A stretch of 64,000 nucleotides of DNA from Hyphomicrobiales bacterium (lineage in GTDB: Bacteria > Pseudomonadota > Alphaproteobacteria > Rhizobiales > Rhizobiaceae), in NCBI GenBank assembly GCA_900470195.1, contig UEIJ01000001.1:124001-188000 (forward strand), read 5' to 3'. How positions within the stretch are numbered: the stretch's first letter is position 1; the number at the start of each line of letters is the position of its first letter. Of the stretch, positions 38,240 to 47,404 are shown one piece after another. A program made the position numbers and the translations under genes. The notes beneath the pieces were generated by a model. That model was not told where the DNA came from, did no database searches, and worked only from the letters and a program-made list of their open reading frames with translations.

Positions 38240-38268
38240 AAAACCTCCGGCAGCAGGCCGGAGGTTTT
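38240..38268. terminator. Bidirectional terminator
   Basis: AAAACCTCCGG-7-base loop-CCGGAGGTTTT between the convergent SpoU methyltransferase and mnmA genes. Confidence 0.9.
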
Positions 38269-38289
38269 GATTTCAGCAGGAAAGATTTA

Positions 38290-39486
38290 TCAGGCCGCCG
38301 AGGCGCTTGCCGTATTGGCAACAAGACGGCGCAGCATTTCTTCTGCCTGCGGTTCACGCTCGGAACGGCCAATGAAACCGCCGCCAAAAACGCGCGCAGT
38401 GTTGCTTTCATCGGAATAAAGCACGCAGGCCTGCCCCGGAGCGATACCGCTTTCGCCGTCGACCAGTTCAACCCAGGTCTGGCCATCAGCATGGCGCAAA
38501 ACGGCGGGACGCGGCGGCCGGGTCGAGCGGACCTTGGCAAACACTTCCATACCGCCTTCCGGCAGATCGCCAATTGGCGCATCGCCCAGCCAGTTGATAT
38601 CGCGCAGGAAAACTTTATGCGTTTCCAGCGCTTCACGCGGACCGACGATAACCCGTGCATTGGCGGCATCGAGATGAACGACATAAAGCGGTTCACCTGT
38701 CGCAACACCGATACCGCGACGCTGGCCGACCGTGTAGTGTACGATGCCGTCGTGACGGCCGAGCGTGCGCCCGTCGATATGGACAATATCGCCCGGATTG
38801 GCCGCTTCCGGCTTCAGCTTGGAGATAATGTCGGAATATTTGCCCTGAGGCACGAAGCAGATATCTTGACTGTCCTGTTTCTTGGCAACCGTCAGGCCCA
38901 TTTCCTCGGCGATTTCGCGCACCTGCGCCTTTGGCAGATGACCAAGCGGGAAGCGCAGATAATCGATCTGCTCCTGTGTGGTGGCAAAAAGGAAATAGCT
39001 CTGGTCGCGATCCGTATCGACCGGACGATAAAGTGCGCGATGTGCACCATTGGCGCGGCTGCGGATATAATGCCCGGTCGCCAGCGCATCGGCGCCAAGA
39101 TCCCGTGCGGTCTGCAGCAGATCGGCGAACTTCACCGTCTGATTGCACGAAACGCAAGGAATAGGCGTTTCACCGCTGACATAGGAATTCGCAAAAGGAT
39201 CGATCACGGCCTCGCGGAAGCGTGCTTCGTAATCGAGGACATAATGCGGAATGCCGAGACTTTCCGAAACGCGGCGGGCATCTTCGATGTCCTGTCCCGC
39301 GCAGCAGGAACCGGCGCGATGAACAGCTGCGCCATGATCATAAAGCTGCAGCGTCACGCCAACGACATCGTAACCTTCACGTTTGAGAATTCCGGCCACA
39401 ACAGATGAATCGACGCCGCCCGACATGGCGACGACAACGCGCGTGTCTTCCGGCTTTCCCGGCAGATCGAGGCTGTTCAGGCTCAT
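38290..39486 (-). CDS. mnmA: tRNA-specific 2-thiouridylase
   Basis: Places sulfur at U34 of Lys, Glu and Gln tRNAs. 398 residues from ATG 39486 ([15 protein letters not shown]). PP-loop MSGGVDSSV near 21-29, the catalytic Cys in [10 protein letters not shown], and the second Cys in GQACVLYS near the C-terminus. The [16 protein letters not shown] tRNA-binding segment is complete. Monocistronic, with a long non-coding region before it. Confidence 0.96.
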   Translation of the reverse strand: MSLNSLDLPGKPEDTRVVVAMSGGVDSSVVAGILKREGYDVVGVTLQLYDHGAAVHRAGSCCAGQDIEDARRVSESLGIPHYVLDYEARFREAVIDPFANSYVSGETPIPCVSCNQTVKFADLLQTARDLGADALATGHYIRSRANGAHRALYRPVDTDRDQSYFLFATTQEQIDYLRFPLGHLPKAQVREIAEEMGLTVAKKQDSQDICFVPQGKYSDIISKLKPEAANPGDIVHIDGRTLGRHDGIVHYTVGQRRGIGVATGEPLYVVHLDAANARVIVGPREALETHKVFLRDINWLGDAPIGDLPEGGMEVFAKVRSTRPPRPAVLRHADGQTWVELVDGESGIAPGQACVLYSDESNTARVFGGGFIGRSEREPQAEEMLRRLVANTASASAA

Positions 39487-39694
39487 GATTGTTTCCAGCT
39501 TCCGGGCAGATGCCCTGCTTCTCAAAATTTAGGTTTCTGGGCCCTATATAGGCTAAACTGCGGCAATTTGCCAAGGGTTAGAGCGCAATCATTGTCCAGA
39601 TTGCGACAGGCGACGCACACTTCGGCGTGAAGTTTTCCGATCATATGCCGCAAAATTGCCCGCAAAAGGGCGATCGCGAGTATTTTTTCAAGTC

Positions 39695-39731
39695 TTACCA
39701 GAGAGTTACCAGCTGCTTAGGTAATTTTTAA
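39695..39731 (+). promoter_or_regulatory. Two tandem CtrA-like boxes upstream of sciP
   Basis: TTAC-N7-TTAC (39695-39709) and TTAG-N7-TTAA (39717-39731) each deviate slightly from the CtrA consensus TTAA-N7-TTAA. They are exactly 22 bases apart, two helical turns, and lie 58-94 bases before the sciP ATG. In Caulobacter sciP is activated by CtrA. The rest of 39487-39788 shows nothing else I can name. Confidence 0.55.
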
Positions 39732-39788
39732 AGCTGTCGCGTTAGTCTCCTACTCGATTAGGTCCTTGAGTGTTGTGTAGAGAGTACA

Positions 39789-40064
39789 ATGACCGATCTG
39801 GTAAGACCACGTATAAAGTATGTTATCGGTCCTGATGGCAGCCCGCTGACCATCGCGGACCTCCCCCCCGCCAATACAAGGCGCTGGGTCATTCGCCGCA
39901 AGGCTGAAGTCGTCGCTGCGGTGCGGGGCGGACTTCTGAGCCTTGAGGAGGCATGCCAGCGTTACACATTGACGGTGGAGGAATTCCTTTCCTGGCAATC
40001 CTCAATCGATGAGCATGGTCTCGCCGGTCTCAGGACCACCAGAATACAGCAGTATCGTCACTAA
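39789..40064 (+). CDS. sciP: SciP-like CtrA inhibitory protein (DUF1153)
   Basis: 91-residue helix-turn-helix protein. The sequence RIKYVIGPDGSPLTIADLPP, then RRWVIRRKAEVVAAVRGGLLSLEEACQRY, is the DUF1153/SciP signature and is nearly the full length of the family. In Caulobacter SciP binds CtrA-controlled promoters and blocks transcription activation by CtrA in newborn cells. It is 4 kb from ctrA and chpT in this genome. Two hairpins follow the gene. Confidence 0.92.
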   Translation: MTDLVRPRIKYVIGPDGSPLTIADLPPANTRRWVIRRKAEVVAAVRGGLLSLEEACQRYTLTVEEFLSWQSSIDEHGLAGLRTTRIQQYRH

Positions 40065-40072
40065 AACCGTCT

Positions 40073-40184
40073 CCCAAAACCGGGACAGGTTTTGGGAAGG
40101 CGAGGATCGGGCCTCCTGCGGAGCAAGTCTTGCGCAACCGGGTCTGGATCGACAAACCGAAAACCGGCCCACGTGGCCGGTTTT
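40073..40184 (+). terminator. Two hairpins after sciP
   Basis: CCCAAAACC-gggaca-GGTTTTGGG (40073-40096), then AAAACCGGCC-cacgt-GGCCGGTTTTT (40160-40184). The second, with its T run, is a good intrinsic terminator. The first may be a stabilising 3' untranslated element. Confidence 0.75.
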
Positions 40185-40255
40185 TATTTGCACATTCCGT
40201 TCCTATGTTGTGAACTTGGCATATTGATCAGACACAAGATGTTCAGGAGGATGGC

Positions 40256-40552
40256 ATGAGCGGAACTATCGAGATTCGCAAGGAAGACAGCTCCGACGGC
40301 GGACGCTATGCGGCTGTTCTCGACGGCAGTGAAGCCGAAATGACCTATACGAAGCTTGGCCCCTCGCTGGTATCCATCGACCATACTTTTGTGCCGGACG
40401 CGATGCGCGGCAAAGGCGTCGCGCAGGCGCTTGCCAAGAATGCGGTTCTGGACGCACGCCGGAGCGGGTGGAAGATCATCCCGCGCTGCAGCTTCATGTA
40501 CGCGCAGGCGATGCGCCATCCCGATTGGTCGGATGTTCTCGGCAAGGAATAG
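40256..40552 (+). CDS. Small GNAT-like N-acetyltransferase (YjdJ type)
   Basis: 98 residues, about half a normal GNAT domain, as usual in the YjdJ/Gcn5-related small group. The acetyl-CoA loop is seen in HTFVPDAMRGKGVAQALAKNAV, followed by IIPRCSFMYAQAMRHPDW with the conserved Cys. Substrate unknown. ATG 40256 follows AGGAGG. Confidence 0.88.
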   Translation: MSGTIEIRKEDSSDGGRYAAVLDGSEAEMTYTKLGPSLVSIDHTFVPDAMRGKGVAQALAKNAVLDARRSGWKIIPRCSFMYAQAMRHPDWSDVLGKE

Positions 40553-40567
40553 TCGCTGATCGCAGCC

Positions 40568-41500
40568 CTATTGCAGGTCGCGGATGCGGCGCGCCAGGCT
40601 CTTGGGACCCGCTTTCTTGCCTTTTCCTGCGTCGGCCTTTTCTGCTGCCTCAAGAATTGAATGGATCGGGGATTCCGGTCCTTCCTTTTCAGCGGTTGCA
40701 GCCACCATGCGAGCGGCAAGTTCAGCCATTTCTTCGCGAAGGAATGCATTTTCGCGCTCGATCCGGGACCACTCGAGGTTTTCGCTCGCGTCGGCATTCC
40801 TGCGGCTGTAGCGCTCGATTTTTTCCTGCGCATCCGAAAGCTCGGAAATCAGCTTCTCAAGTTTCTGCTGCAATTCGCTATTGCGGCGCTTTTCGCTTTT
40901 CAGCTCCGTCTGCGCCGACGTCAACTGGGTCGACACTTCGTTGTAGCGCGCTGCGGCTTCCTTGCGATCTCGACGCATTTCGGTCATCTCGTTTGTCAGA
41001 CGGCTGTATTCCGTCTCGCTTGCACTTATTTCGATACGCAAGGTATCCGCCAGTCCCTCGAGCGCGCTGTAATGGCTTTGCATCCGTTCCAGTTCCGCCT
41101 GGAGGATCGCCGCCTTTTCCAGCGCGTTATCGCGGGTTGTCTCGGCTTCCTTGGTCACCCGCTCAAGTTCTGCCAGCTGTTTCTCGATATCGGCCTGGCT
41201 CTCTTCGAGGCGTGGAATGCGTTTCAGCTCTTCATATTGCCGGGACAGCGTCACCTTCTGTTCGGCATTCTTCTGGCGTTCTAGCTTCAGCAATTGTTCC
41301 TGTCTGCTGACCGCGACGGCATATTCCGCGCGCAGCCCATCGCGGTCGGCGCGAATCTCGGCAAGAGTGATCGGCAGTTCCGCCTGGACCTGCCGCCGCG
41401 CCAGAAAGAACGCGCGCCGCCAGACCGAAGGGCCGAGCAAAACCACGGCGAAAACCGTCACAAGAACGCCGAATATGAAAAAGAGAGCGGACTGGATCAC
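40568..41500 (-). CDS. Membrane-anchored coiled-coil protein
   Basis: 310 residues. One N-terminal membrane helix (about 3-24, SALFFIFGVLVTVFAVVLL) is followed by a Glu/Arg/Lys-rich coiled coil from about 35 to 270, then a short basic C-terminus (KGKKAGPKSLARRIRDLQ). This build is seen in a conserved group of rhizobial proteins of unknown function. It lies between the sciP and eipA genes. An envelope or division role is only a guess from the neighbours. Confidence 0.8.
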   Translation of the reverse strand: MIQSALFFIFGVLVTVFAVVLLGPSVWRRAFFLARRQVQAELPITLAEIRADRDGLRAEYAVAVSRQEQLLKLERQKNAEQKVTLSRQYEELKRIPRLEESQADIEKQLAELERVTKEAETTRDNALEKAAILQAELERMQSHYSALEGLADTLRIEISASETEYSRLTNEMTEMRRDRKEAAARYNEVSTQLTSAQTELKSEKRRNSELQQKLEKLISELSDAQEKIERYSRRNADASENLEWSRIERENAFLREEMAELAARMVAATAEKEGPESPIHSILEAAEKADAGKGKKAGPKSLARRIRDLQ

Positions 41501-41622
41501 GGTTTCAGATGGCCCGAGCGGTTTCAGACAAGCATTTACTATTCATAGTGCGCAGTCCACCATCTTTCCAGCCAGCAGAAACAATCACCGGCTGAAAAGT
41601 ATCGCGCCCGGACAACCGAGAC

Positions 41623-42219
41623 TTAGAACGGGTTCCACGTCGGCGCTCCGGAAAGCTTCAGATAACCGATATTCACGCCCAGCCTCGCGCCCACGCCGGT
41701 GCGGATCGGCACAAGCATGATGTTCTCGCGTTTCAGAACGTTGAAGCCCACACCGGCAACGACATAGGCGGAACCTGCAACACCGGCGTAGCGCCCGTAA
41801 AGGTTCTGGATGTCGTCCAGATTATAGACGAGCATCATGACACGTGAGCCCTGCCCGCCGAAATCCCAGCCAAGTGAGGGGCCTTGCCAGTACGTCTTAT
41901 GATCGCCTGCGTTCTTGGTGTAGAGCGTGCCTTCGCCGTAGGTCAGGCCGCCGATAAAGGCGCCGGAGCCTTCCTCACCAAGAATATAGCCGTTGGGCAG
42001 ACCAAAGCTCTGGAACGCCTTCTCGACCGCGCTTGCGATTCCACCCGAAGCCGATCCGAAGAACCTGTGACCGGATTCGACGATTTCCTCGGCAGTGTAT
42101 GTGTTCTGTGCTCTCGCCTGATTGGGCAGAGCGATGAAAGAAACAAACAGCGCCGCAAAAAACGCAACGAAGCACGCCGCATTGCGGAACCTGATTTGCG
42201 ACAGGGACTGTATGGCCAT
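41623..42219 (-). CDS. eipA: Envelope integrity protein EipA (DUF1134)
   Basis: 198-residue periplasmic protein of the DUF1134 family. The signal peptide ends near NQARA at about 37, followed by QNTYTAEEIVESGHRFFGSASGGIA. The Gly-rich strands SLGWDFGGQGSRVMMLVYNL are typical of the family. In Brucella abortus EipA is needed for envelope integrity and virulence, and its gene was reported to be under cell-cycle control. A single GAnTC site lies at 42303-42307 upstream. Confidence 0.9.
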   Translation of the reverse strand: MAIQSLSQIRFRNAACFVAFFAALFVSFIALPNQARAQNTYTAEEIVESGHRFFGSASGGIASAVEKAFQSFGLPNGYILGEEGSGAFIGGLTYGEGTLYTKNAGDHKTYWQGPSLGWDFGGQGSRVMMLVYNLDDIQNLYGRYAGVAGSAYVVAGVGFNVLKRENIMLVPIRTGVGARLGVNIGYLKLSGAPTWNPF

Positions 42220-42616
42220 GTAAAATTCCTTTTGGCTCTCCGCTCCTCTGTCTGACGGCCCTGTTAAAAAGCCAGACCACGTCTCTTACGGACATTTTGG
42301 TCGAATCGGGCCTATTTTAGACCCGAATTTATTGTCCAAACCTTTAAGCACCGAAATTGACTTTACGAAGGCATGGAATTTCCGGCTTTTCTCATATGAT
42401 GTGAAGCGGTGCCGGAGGCCGGGCGGATCAAAAAGAGAGCTTTGTTGCGGCGTTCCGATGGCGCGTGTATCCAGTTAAATCGATATTCAGGGCGATTCGC
42501 CCATCTTCATGCAGCGCGCAAACTCTGGCTTTGCGGGCTGTCTCGTTAACCGATAACGATCCTGTTATCCGACCTGCTCGGAGACCGGGATCAATCCGCG
42601 TTCCGGAGAAAACGCC
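42220..42616. other. Divergent intergenic region eipA / chpT
   Basis: About 400 bases without a gene. It contains one GAnTC methylation site on each side (GAATC 42303-42307 and GATTC 42494-42498), consistent with CcrM-influenced promoters. No full TTAA-N7-TTAA box was found. Nothing else is recognised. Confidence 0.4.
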
Positions 42617-43246
42617 ATGCCAATGCCCGTTACCCTTTCCGCGCTCGACCTCGGTGCGCTTCTGTGCAGCAGGATCTGTCATGACATTATTTCGCCGGTC
42701 GGCGCGATCAATAACGGTCTGGAGCTGCTCGAAGAAGGCGGAGCCGACGAAGATGCAATGGCGCTCATCAAGTCGAGCGCCCGCAACGCCTCCGCTCGCC
42801 TTCAGTTTGCCCGCATCGCTTTCGGTGCCGCAGGCTCTGCTGGCGTGCAGATCGATACAGGTGACGCGCAGAACGTTGCCACCGAATATTTCAAGAACGA
42901 AAAGCCGGAATTCACCTGGGAAGGCACCCGCGTCCTTCTGCCCAAGAACAAGGTCAAGCTGCTTCTGAACATGCTTCTGATCGGCAACGCAGCCATCCCG
43001 CGCGGCGGCTCGCTCGCCGTGCGGCTTGAAGGCGGCGACACCGAACCGCGCTTCGTCATCACCGTGAAGGGCCGGATGCTGCGCGTTCCGCCGAAGTTCC
43101 TTGAACTTCATTCCGGTGCTGCCCCGGAAGAGCCGATCGACGCCCATTCCGTCCAGCCTTACTATACACTTCTTCTGGCCGAAGAGGCCGGCATGAAGAT
43201 TTCTATCCACGCGACTGCGGAAGACATCGTATTTTCTGCTGAATAA
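42617..43246 (+). CDS. chpT: Histidine phosphotransferase ChpT
   Basis: 209 residues. It moves phosphate from the hybrid kinase CckA to CtrA (and CpdR). The dimerisation helix carries the acceptor histidine in RICHDIISPVGAINNGLELL (His22). The second half is a degenerate ATPase-like fold (LLLNMLLIGNAAIPRGGSLAV) without a working nucleotide site, as known for ChpT. ATG 42617 follows GGAGAAAA. It is encoded 0.5 kb from ctrA. Confidence 0.93.
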   Translation: MPMPVTLSALDLGALLCSRICHDIISPVGAINNGLELLEEGGADEDAMALIKSSARNASARLQFARIAFGAAGSAGVQIDTGDAQNVATEYFKNEKPEFTWEGTRVLLPKNKVKLLLNMLLIGNAAIPRGGSLAVRLEGGDTEPRFVITVKGRMLRVPPKFLELHSGAAPEEPIDAHSVQPYYTLLLAEEAGMKISIHATAEDIVFSAE

Positions 43247-43337
43247 ACGCTCCTGAGCGCGGGGCCCCCCGCGCTCGCACTGGCAAACTGTCATGAAACC
43301 CTCTATCAGTCAGGCAGTGCGTATATGGGGGGACTGA

Positions 43338-43721
43338 ATGACGAATGAACCAATGACAGGTTATTGCCTGCTGGTGGATGACTCCTCGGTCATTCGCAAG
43401 GTCGCCCGCCGCATTCTTTCCGAAACCATCGCAGAATTTGCTGAAGCTTCGAGCGGTCGGGAAGCGCTCGAAACCTGTTTTTCGCGCATGCCCGATGTCA
43501 TTCTGCTCGACTACGACCTGCCGGACATGACGGCACTGGAAGTCGTGACCGAATTGCGCGCCATGCCTGGCGGCGACCAGCCGCGTGTCATCCTGTGTCT
43601 TTATGAACTCGACGTGACCCGCATCATGCGGGCAAAGCGCGCAGGCGCCAACGGCTATATTCTCAAACCATTTGACCGCGCCTATCTCACGGAGCAGTTC
43701 GCAGGCGTTCTATCCGCCTAA
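43338..43721 (+). CDS. Single-domain response regulator
   Basis: 127 residues, a receiver domain alone. Acidic pocket LLVDDSS (D14, D15), phosphoacceptor D58 in VILLDYDLPD and the conserved Lys in GYILKPFDRAYL. It has no output domain, so it probably acts by phosphate competition or protein contacts in the CckA-ChpT-CtrA relay. That is inferred only from position between chpT and ctrA. It is clearly not DivK or CpdR by sequence as I know them. Confidence 0.88.
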   Translation: MTNEPMTGYCLLVDDSSVIRKVARRILSETIAEFAEASSGREALETCFSRMPDVILLDYDLPDMTALEVVTELRAMPGGDQPRVILCLYELDVTRIMRAKRAGANGYILKPFDRAYLTEQFAGVLSA

Positions 43722-43747
43722 AACCTGCAACCAGCCCCTCAAAAAGC

Positions 43748-43773
43748 AAAAGCTCCGCCGAAGCGGAGCCTTT
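43748..43773. terminator. Bidirectional terminator
   Basis: AAAAGCTCCGC-CGAA-GCGGAGCCTTTT between the convergent response regulator and ctrA genes. Confidence 0.85.
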
Positions 43774-43796
43774 TACATTTAAGCTCACGAAACCAA

Positions 43797-44495
43797 TCAG
43801 GCGCTTTCGCGCATTTCCGCATCCGGCTCACGCAGCACATAACCGCGGCCCCAGACCGTTTCGATATAGCTCTGGCTGCCGGAAACAGCGTCTAGCTTCT
43901 TGCGAAGCTTGCAGATGAAGACGTCGATGATCTTCAGTTCCGGCTCGTCCATGCCACCATAGAGATGGTTGAGGAACATTTCCTTGGTGAGCGTCGTGCC
44001 CTTGCGAAGCGAAAGAAGCTCCAGCATCTGGTATTCCTTGCCGGTCAGGTGAACGCGCTGGCCAGCGACTTCCACCGTCTTTGCATCCAGATTGACCACG
44101 AGGTCGCCCGTCGTGATGACCGACTGCGCATGTCCCTTGGAACGGCGCACGATCGCATGAATACGTGCGATCAGCTCGTCCTTGTGGAAAGGCTTGGTCA
44201 TATAGTCATCAGCGCCGAAGCCCAGACCGCGAACCTTGTCCTCGATGCCGGCCATGCCGGAAAGGATAAGGATCGGCGTCTTCACCTTGGACAGACGCAA
44301 GGTGCGAAGAACTTCGTAACCAGACATATCCGGCAGGTTCAAGTCCAGCAGGATGATGTCGTAATCATATAGCTTGCCGAGATCGATGCCTTCTTCGCCC
44401 AGATCGGTCGTGTAGACATTGAAACTCTCGGACTTGAGCATCAGCTCGATGCTCTGTGCGATAGCACTGTCGTCTTCAATCAAAAGGACGCGCAT
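43797..44495 (-). CDS. ctrA: Cell cycle response regulator CtrA
   Basis: 232-residue OmpR-type master regulator. Receiver domain 1-120 ([20 protein letters not shown], phosphoacceptor D51, K104-region [10 protein letters not shown]), winged helix 130-225 ([35 protein letters not shown]). The C-terminus MRESA is as in Brucella relatives rather than the Caulobacter AA tail. It controls division, polarity and envelope genes. Six GAnTC sites lie in the upstream 105-230 bases. Confidence 0.97.
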   Translation of the reverse strand: MRVLLIEDDSAIAQSIELMLKSESFNVYTTDLGEEGIDLGKLYDYDIILLDLNLPDMSGYEVLRTLRLSKVKTPILILSGMAGIEDKVRGLGFGADDYMTKPFHKDELIARIHAIVRRSKGHAQSVITTGDLVVNLDAKTVEVAGQRVHLTGKEYQMLELLSLRKGTTLTKEMFLNHLYGGMDEPELKIIDVFICKLRKKLDAVSGSQSYIETVWGRGYVLREPDAEMRESA

Positions 44496-44596
44496 CTCTT
44501 ATCCCCTTTCCGCAGCCGACCCGATGTCCCTCACGGCAGCACACGGAACTATCGTTGCCTTTGCATGAAGGTGCCAGCAAATGGTTAACAAAATAT

Positions 44597-44728
44597 GATT
44601 CTGCTTGGCAAGCATATTTGTGCCCTGTTTAGAAAATTCTCTTACGCGCCTGAATCATAAAGACATTCTCTTCCTCACGACTCTAAAGCATCGCATTAAG
44701 AATCTTCGCTAAGCGATTCATCTGACTC
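44597..44728 (-). promoter_or_regulatory. Cluster of six GAnTC (CcrM) sites upstream of ctrA
   Basis: GANTC occurs at 44597, 44652, 44679, 44700, 44715 and 44724, six times in 132 bases where about 0.5 would be expected by chance. CcrM methylates this site once per cell cycle, and ctrA transcription is known to respond to it in alphaproteobacteria. The wider intergenic region 44496-45024 is AT-rich and has several TTAA motifs but no other feature I can fix. Confidence 0.7.
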
Positions 44729-45024
44729 TAGCTTTCGCCTGTTGCCGAAAAACCACACGAGGTTTACCGAGCCTTAAGTCCTAACGCGTATGATTAACTT
44801 CGCCGGTAAAGGAATGGTTACCAAACGAGCGAATTCTTAACTTTTTGTTTCGCTTATGGACCCGTTTCGGAAGAACGGCTGCGATGAGTTCCCCTTCAGG
44901 GGACTGAATTCGCAAGGAGATTCGGGGGTGAGCCGGGCGCGTTTTGCCTGTTTACACCTGTTAATAAAGTCGGGGGGAACGCCCCAACACATGAAAGCTG
45001 GTTGGTGTTCAAGGAGTATTGCGT

Positions 45025-45417
45025 ATGAAGCCACGTGAAAGCCTAGTCAGGCTGAAACTGTTCCAGGTGAAGGAAAAACGCCGTCAACTGGGCCAGCTCG
45101 ACCTGATGATCGGCGAGTTCGAACGGATGGCCGGAGAACTCGACGCTCAGATTCTATCGGAAGAGAAAAAAGCTGGCATCACTGACATCAATCATTTCGC
45201 TTATCCGACCTTCGCCAAAGCGGCACGCCAGCGGCGCGACAATCTCTTCGTATCGATTCGCGACCTGATGTCCCAGAAGGAAGCGGCCGAAGCCGAACTG
45301 TCGGCGGCGGAAACCGAGCTGACGAAAGCCGAAGCGCTCGAAGAACGCGACGGCGGCAAGGCTCCAAGGGAAGTGATCGAGCGTTCGGGCAACCAGCGCC
45401 GCGCCATGATCGGTTGA
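45025..45417 (+). CDS. fliJ: Flagellar export chaperone FliJ family protein
   Basis: 130-residue, almost fully helical coiled-coil protein (KPRESLVRLKLFQVKEKRRQLGQLDLMIGEFERMAGELDAQI). Length and heptads fit the FliJ family, which helps type III export of flagellar parts. The start ATG 45025 sits 8 bases after AAGGAG. In related genomes a FliJ gene is also found beside ctrA. The basic, low-complexity sequence means homology is suggestive, not certain. Confidence 0.8.
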   Translation: MKPRESLVRLKLFQVKEKRRQLGQLDLMIGEFERMAGELDAQILSEEKKAGITDINHFAYPTFAKAARQRRDNLFVSIRDLMSQKEAAEAELSAAETELTKAEALEERDGGKAPREVIERSGNQRRAMIG

Positions 45418-45452
45418 TTGACGATCCGTTTCTCAACCTTGCCCAACGATGA

Positions 45453-45479
45453 AAAACACCGCCTCGCTGGCGGTGTTTT
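45453..45479. terminator. Bidirectional terminator
   Basis: AAAACACCGCC-TCGCT-GGCGGTGTTTT between convergent fliJ and DUF1203 genes. Confidence 0.88.
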
Positions 45480-45513
45480 CATATACTGCTGATCAAACCT
45501 GCCCTTCGTTCAA

Positions 45514-45984
45514 TCAGCTTGCGCGCTTGATCCGCAACTGGAAACAGTTGTTGCGGGCAGATCGGACGTCGACGAAACCGATCTCCGGGCGACCGAGCAG
45601 GTCAGCGGCATAATCCGCCAGATCATCGCGCTCGACGACTTTCCCCGTTCCATATTTGATGCGGTAGTTTTCGGTATAGCCTTTCAGCAGATAATCCGTG
45701 CTCGACTTCAAAATGGGCGGAACGCCTTCTCCAGTCCAGGCCTCGCAGGGGTCGGCACACAAAAAGACCGGCCCGGTTTCAGCATAGGGCTGGATATCGG
45801 GAAAGGGGCGATACGCCAGAATGAGCATGCCCGCCCCCTTCGGTACGAAGTCAAGGCAATGGCGACAGGGATTGCCGTTTCCATCGGAAATCGTTCGCTC
45901 CGGCACACAGCCATAAGCGTCCATGCCACCGGCTTGCAAAGCACGCACCTCGTCGCTCGGCATTGGAAGATATTTTAATTTCAT
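45514..45984 (-). CDS. DUF1203 family protein
   Basis: 156 residues from ATG 45984, which follows AGAAGG. The family signature CRHCLDFVPKGAGMLILAYRPF and FLCADPCEAW is clear, with two CxxC/CxxxxC-like Cys pairs. The function is unknown; the family is often listed near oxidoreductases. No membrane segment. Confidence 0.87.
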   Translation of the reverse strand: MKLKYLPMPSDEVRALQAGGMDAYGCVPERTISDGNGNPCRHCLDFVPKGAGMLILAYRPFPDIQPYAETGPVFLCADPCEAWTGEGVPPILKSSTDYLLKGYTENYRIKYGTGKVVERDDLADYAADLLGRPEIGFVDVRSARNNCFQLRIKRAS

Positions 45985-46226
45985 CGCCCTTCTTCTCCGT
46001 TGACCGGCAATCGGCGTGAACGCCGCATGCACAGGGCCGTCCATGCTTCACGCGCCGTCTCTCAAAACTGCCGATGGAGAAGCGAACGAACCATCCGTTT
46101 CTTCCGATCAAATGCGACAATTACCAAAATCACCTGCGGTTAGCTGGAAGGAGCGTGGAGATTTGGCCAAAGCCGTGCAAATCTTGGTTTGCATCGCTCC
46201 CGGGCCGGATGTAGTGAAAAGACATA

Positions 46227-47360
46227 ATGCAGAAATCCTCCCCCTCGGGGCCGAATTCGGCCTCCCGAAAATTCAGCGTCAGGACCTTGCCGAGACCAGC
46301 CCAGTGGGGCCTGTTGGTCGTATTTTCTGCTATCCTGATCTTTGCAGGTGAAAAGCTGCAATTGCCGGCCGCCATGCTTCTGGGCGCGATGATCGGCGCA
46401 ATCCTGATGGCTGCGGGCGAAAGCACGTTGCGGGTCCACCGCTGGCTGTCATTGGGCGCGCAGGGCGTCGTTGGCAGCCTCATCGCCCGTTCGATCACGG
46501 CGGAGTTCTTCACCAGCATGGGGCAGCACCTGCCCGTCATCCTGTTGTCTGTCGGCTATGTGCTGTTTACCAGCACCTTCATTGGCTATCTGCTCGCGCG
46601 TTTTCGCATCTTGCCGGGAACAACCGCCGTATGGGGGTCTTCTCCGGGTGCGGCCACGGCGATGACGCTGATGGCGGAATCTCATGGCGCAGATGCCCGT
46701 CTCGTCGCCTTCATGCAATATCTGCGCGTGGTGCTGGTTGCTACCGCTGCTTCGCTCGTCTTGCGCCTCAGCGCAGGCGTGGAAACCGTTGCGCCTGCCG
46801 AAATCATATGGTTTCCACCCGTCGATTGGTCCACTCTCGGCCCCACACTGCTTCTGATCGTCGGCGGTGCGTTCCTCGGGGAAATTCTCCGTATCCCTAC
46901 CGGCGCCATGCTCGTGCCGCTCCTATTGGGCGCGCTGCTTCAGGATACCGGTTTCATCACCATTGATCTGCCGCCGTGGCTGCTCGCGGTCAGCTATCTG
47001 CTCATTGGATGGCGCATCGGCCTCGGCTTCTCTCGCGCCATCATCGTTCATGCTGCGCGGGCTTTTCCGGCAGTGCTGGTATCCACGCTTCTCCTCATTG
47101 CGGTCTGCGGACTGTTCGGCATGGCGCTCGGCCATCTGCTCGGCCTCGACCCGCTGACCGCCTACCTTGCCACCAGCCCCGGCGGCGCAGACACGGTTGC
47201 GATCATCGCCGCATCAAGCAATGTCGACCTGCCCTTCATCATCGCGATGCAGACGAGCCGTTTCTTCATCGTGCTTCTGGCAGGCCCGGCCATCGCCCGT
47301 TTTGTCGCAGCGCGCGTCGACAAGCGTACTATGGAGCGGATTACGAAAAAGAACCTGTAA
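46227..47360 (+). CDS. AbrB (PF05145) family membrane protein
   Basis: 377 residues with about ten membrane helices in two similar halves (about 30-190 and 200-365), each with a Gly/Pro-rich segment such as SSPGAATAMTLMAESHGAD and TSPGGADTVAIIAASSNVD. The family is named AbrB or ammonia monooxygenase in databases, but both names are misleading. It is a transporter-like protein of unknown substrate and not the Bacillus regulator. Confidence 0.83.
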   Translation: MQKSSPSGPNSASRKFSVRTLPRPAQWGLLVVFSAILIFAGEKLQLPAAMLLGAMIGAILMAAGESTLRVHRWLSLGAQGVVGSLIARSITAEFFTSMGQHLPVILLSVGYVLFTSTFIGYLLARFRILPGTTAVWGSSPGAATAMTLMAESHGADARLVAFMQYLRVVLVATAASLVLRLSAGVETVAPAEIIWFPPVDWSTLGPTLLLIVGGAFLGEILRIPTGAMLVPLLLGALLQDTGFITIDLPPWLLAVSYLLIGWRIGLGFSRAIIVHAARAFPAVLVSTLLLIAVCGLFGMALGHLLGLDPLTAYLATSPGGADTVAIIAASSNVDLPFIIAMQTSRFFIVLLAGPAIARFVAARVDKRTMERITKKNL

Positions 47361-47404
47361 CAGCCTGATTGCCGGGACTGGCAGGACCATGTTAGGCTTT
47401 CCGA

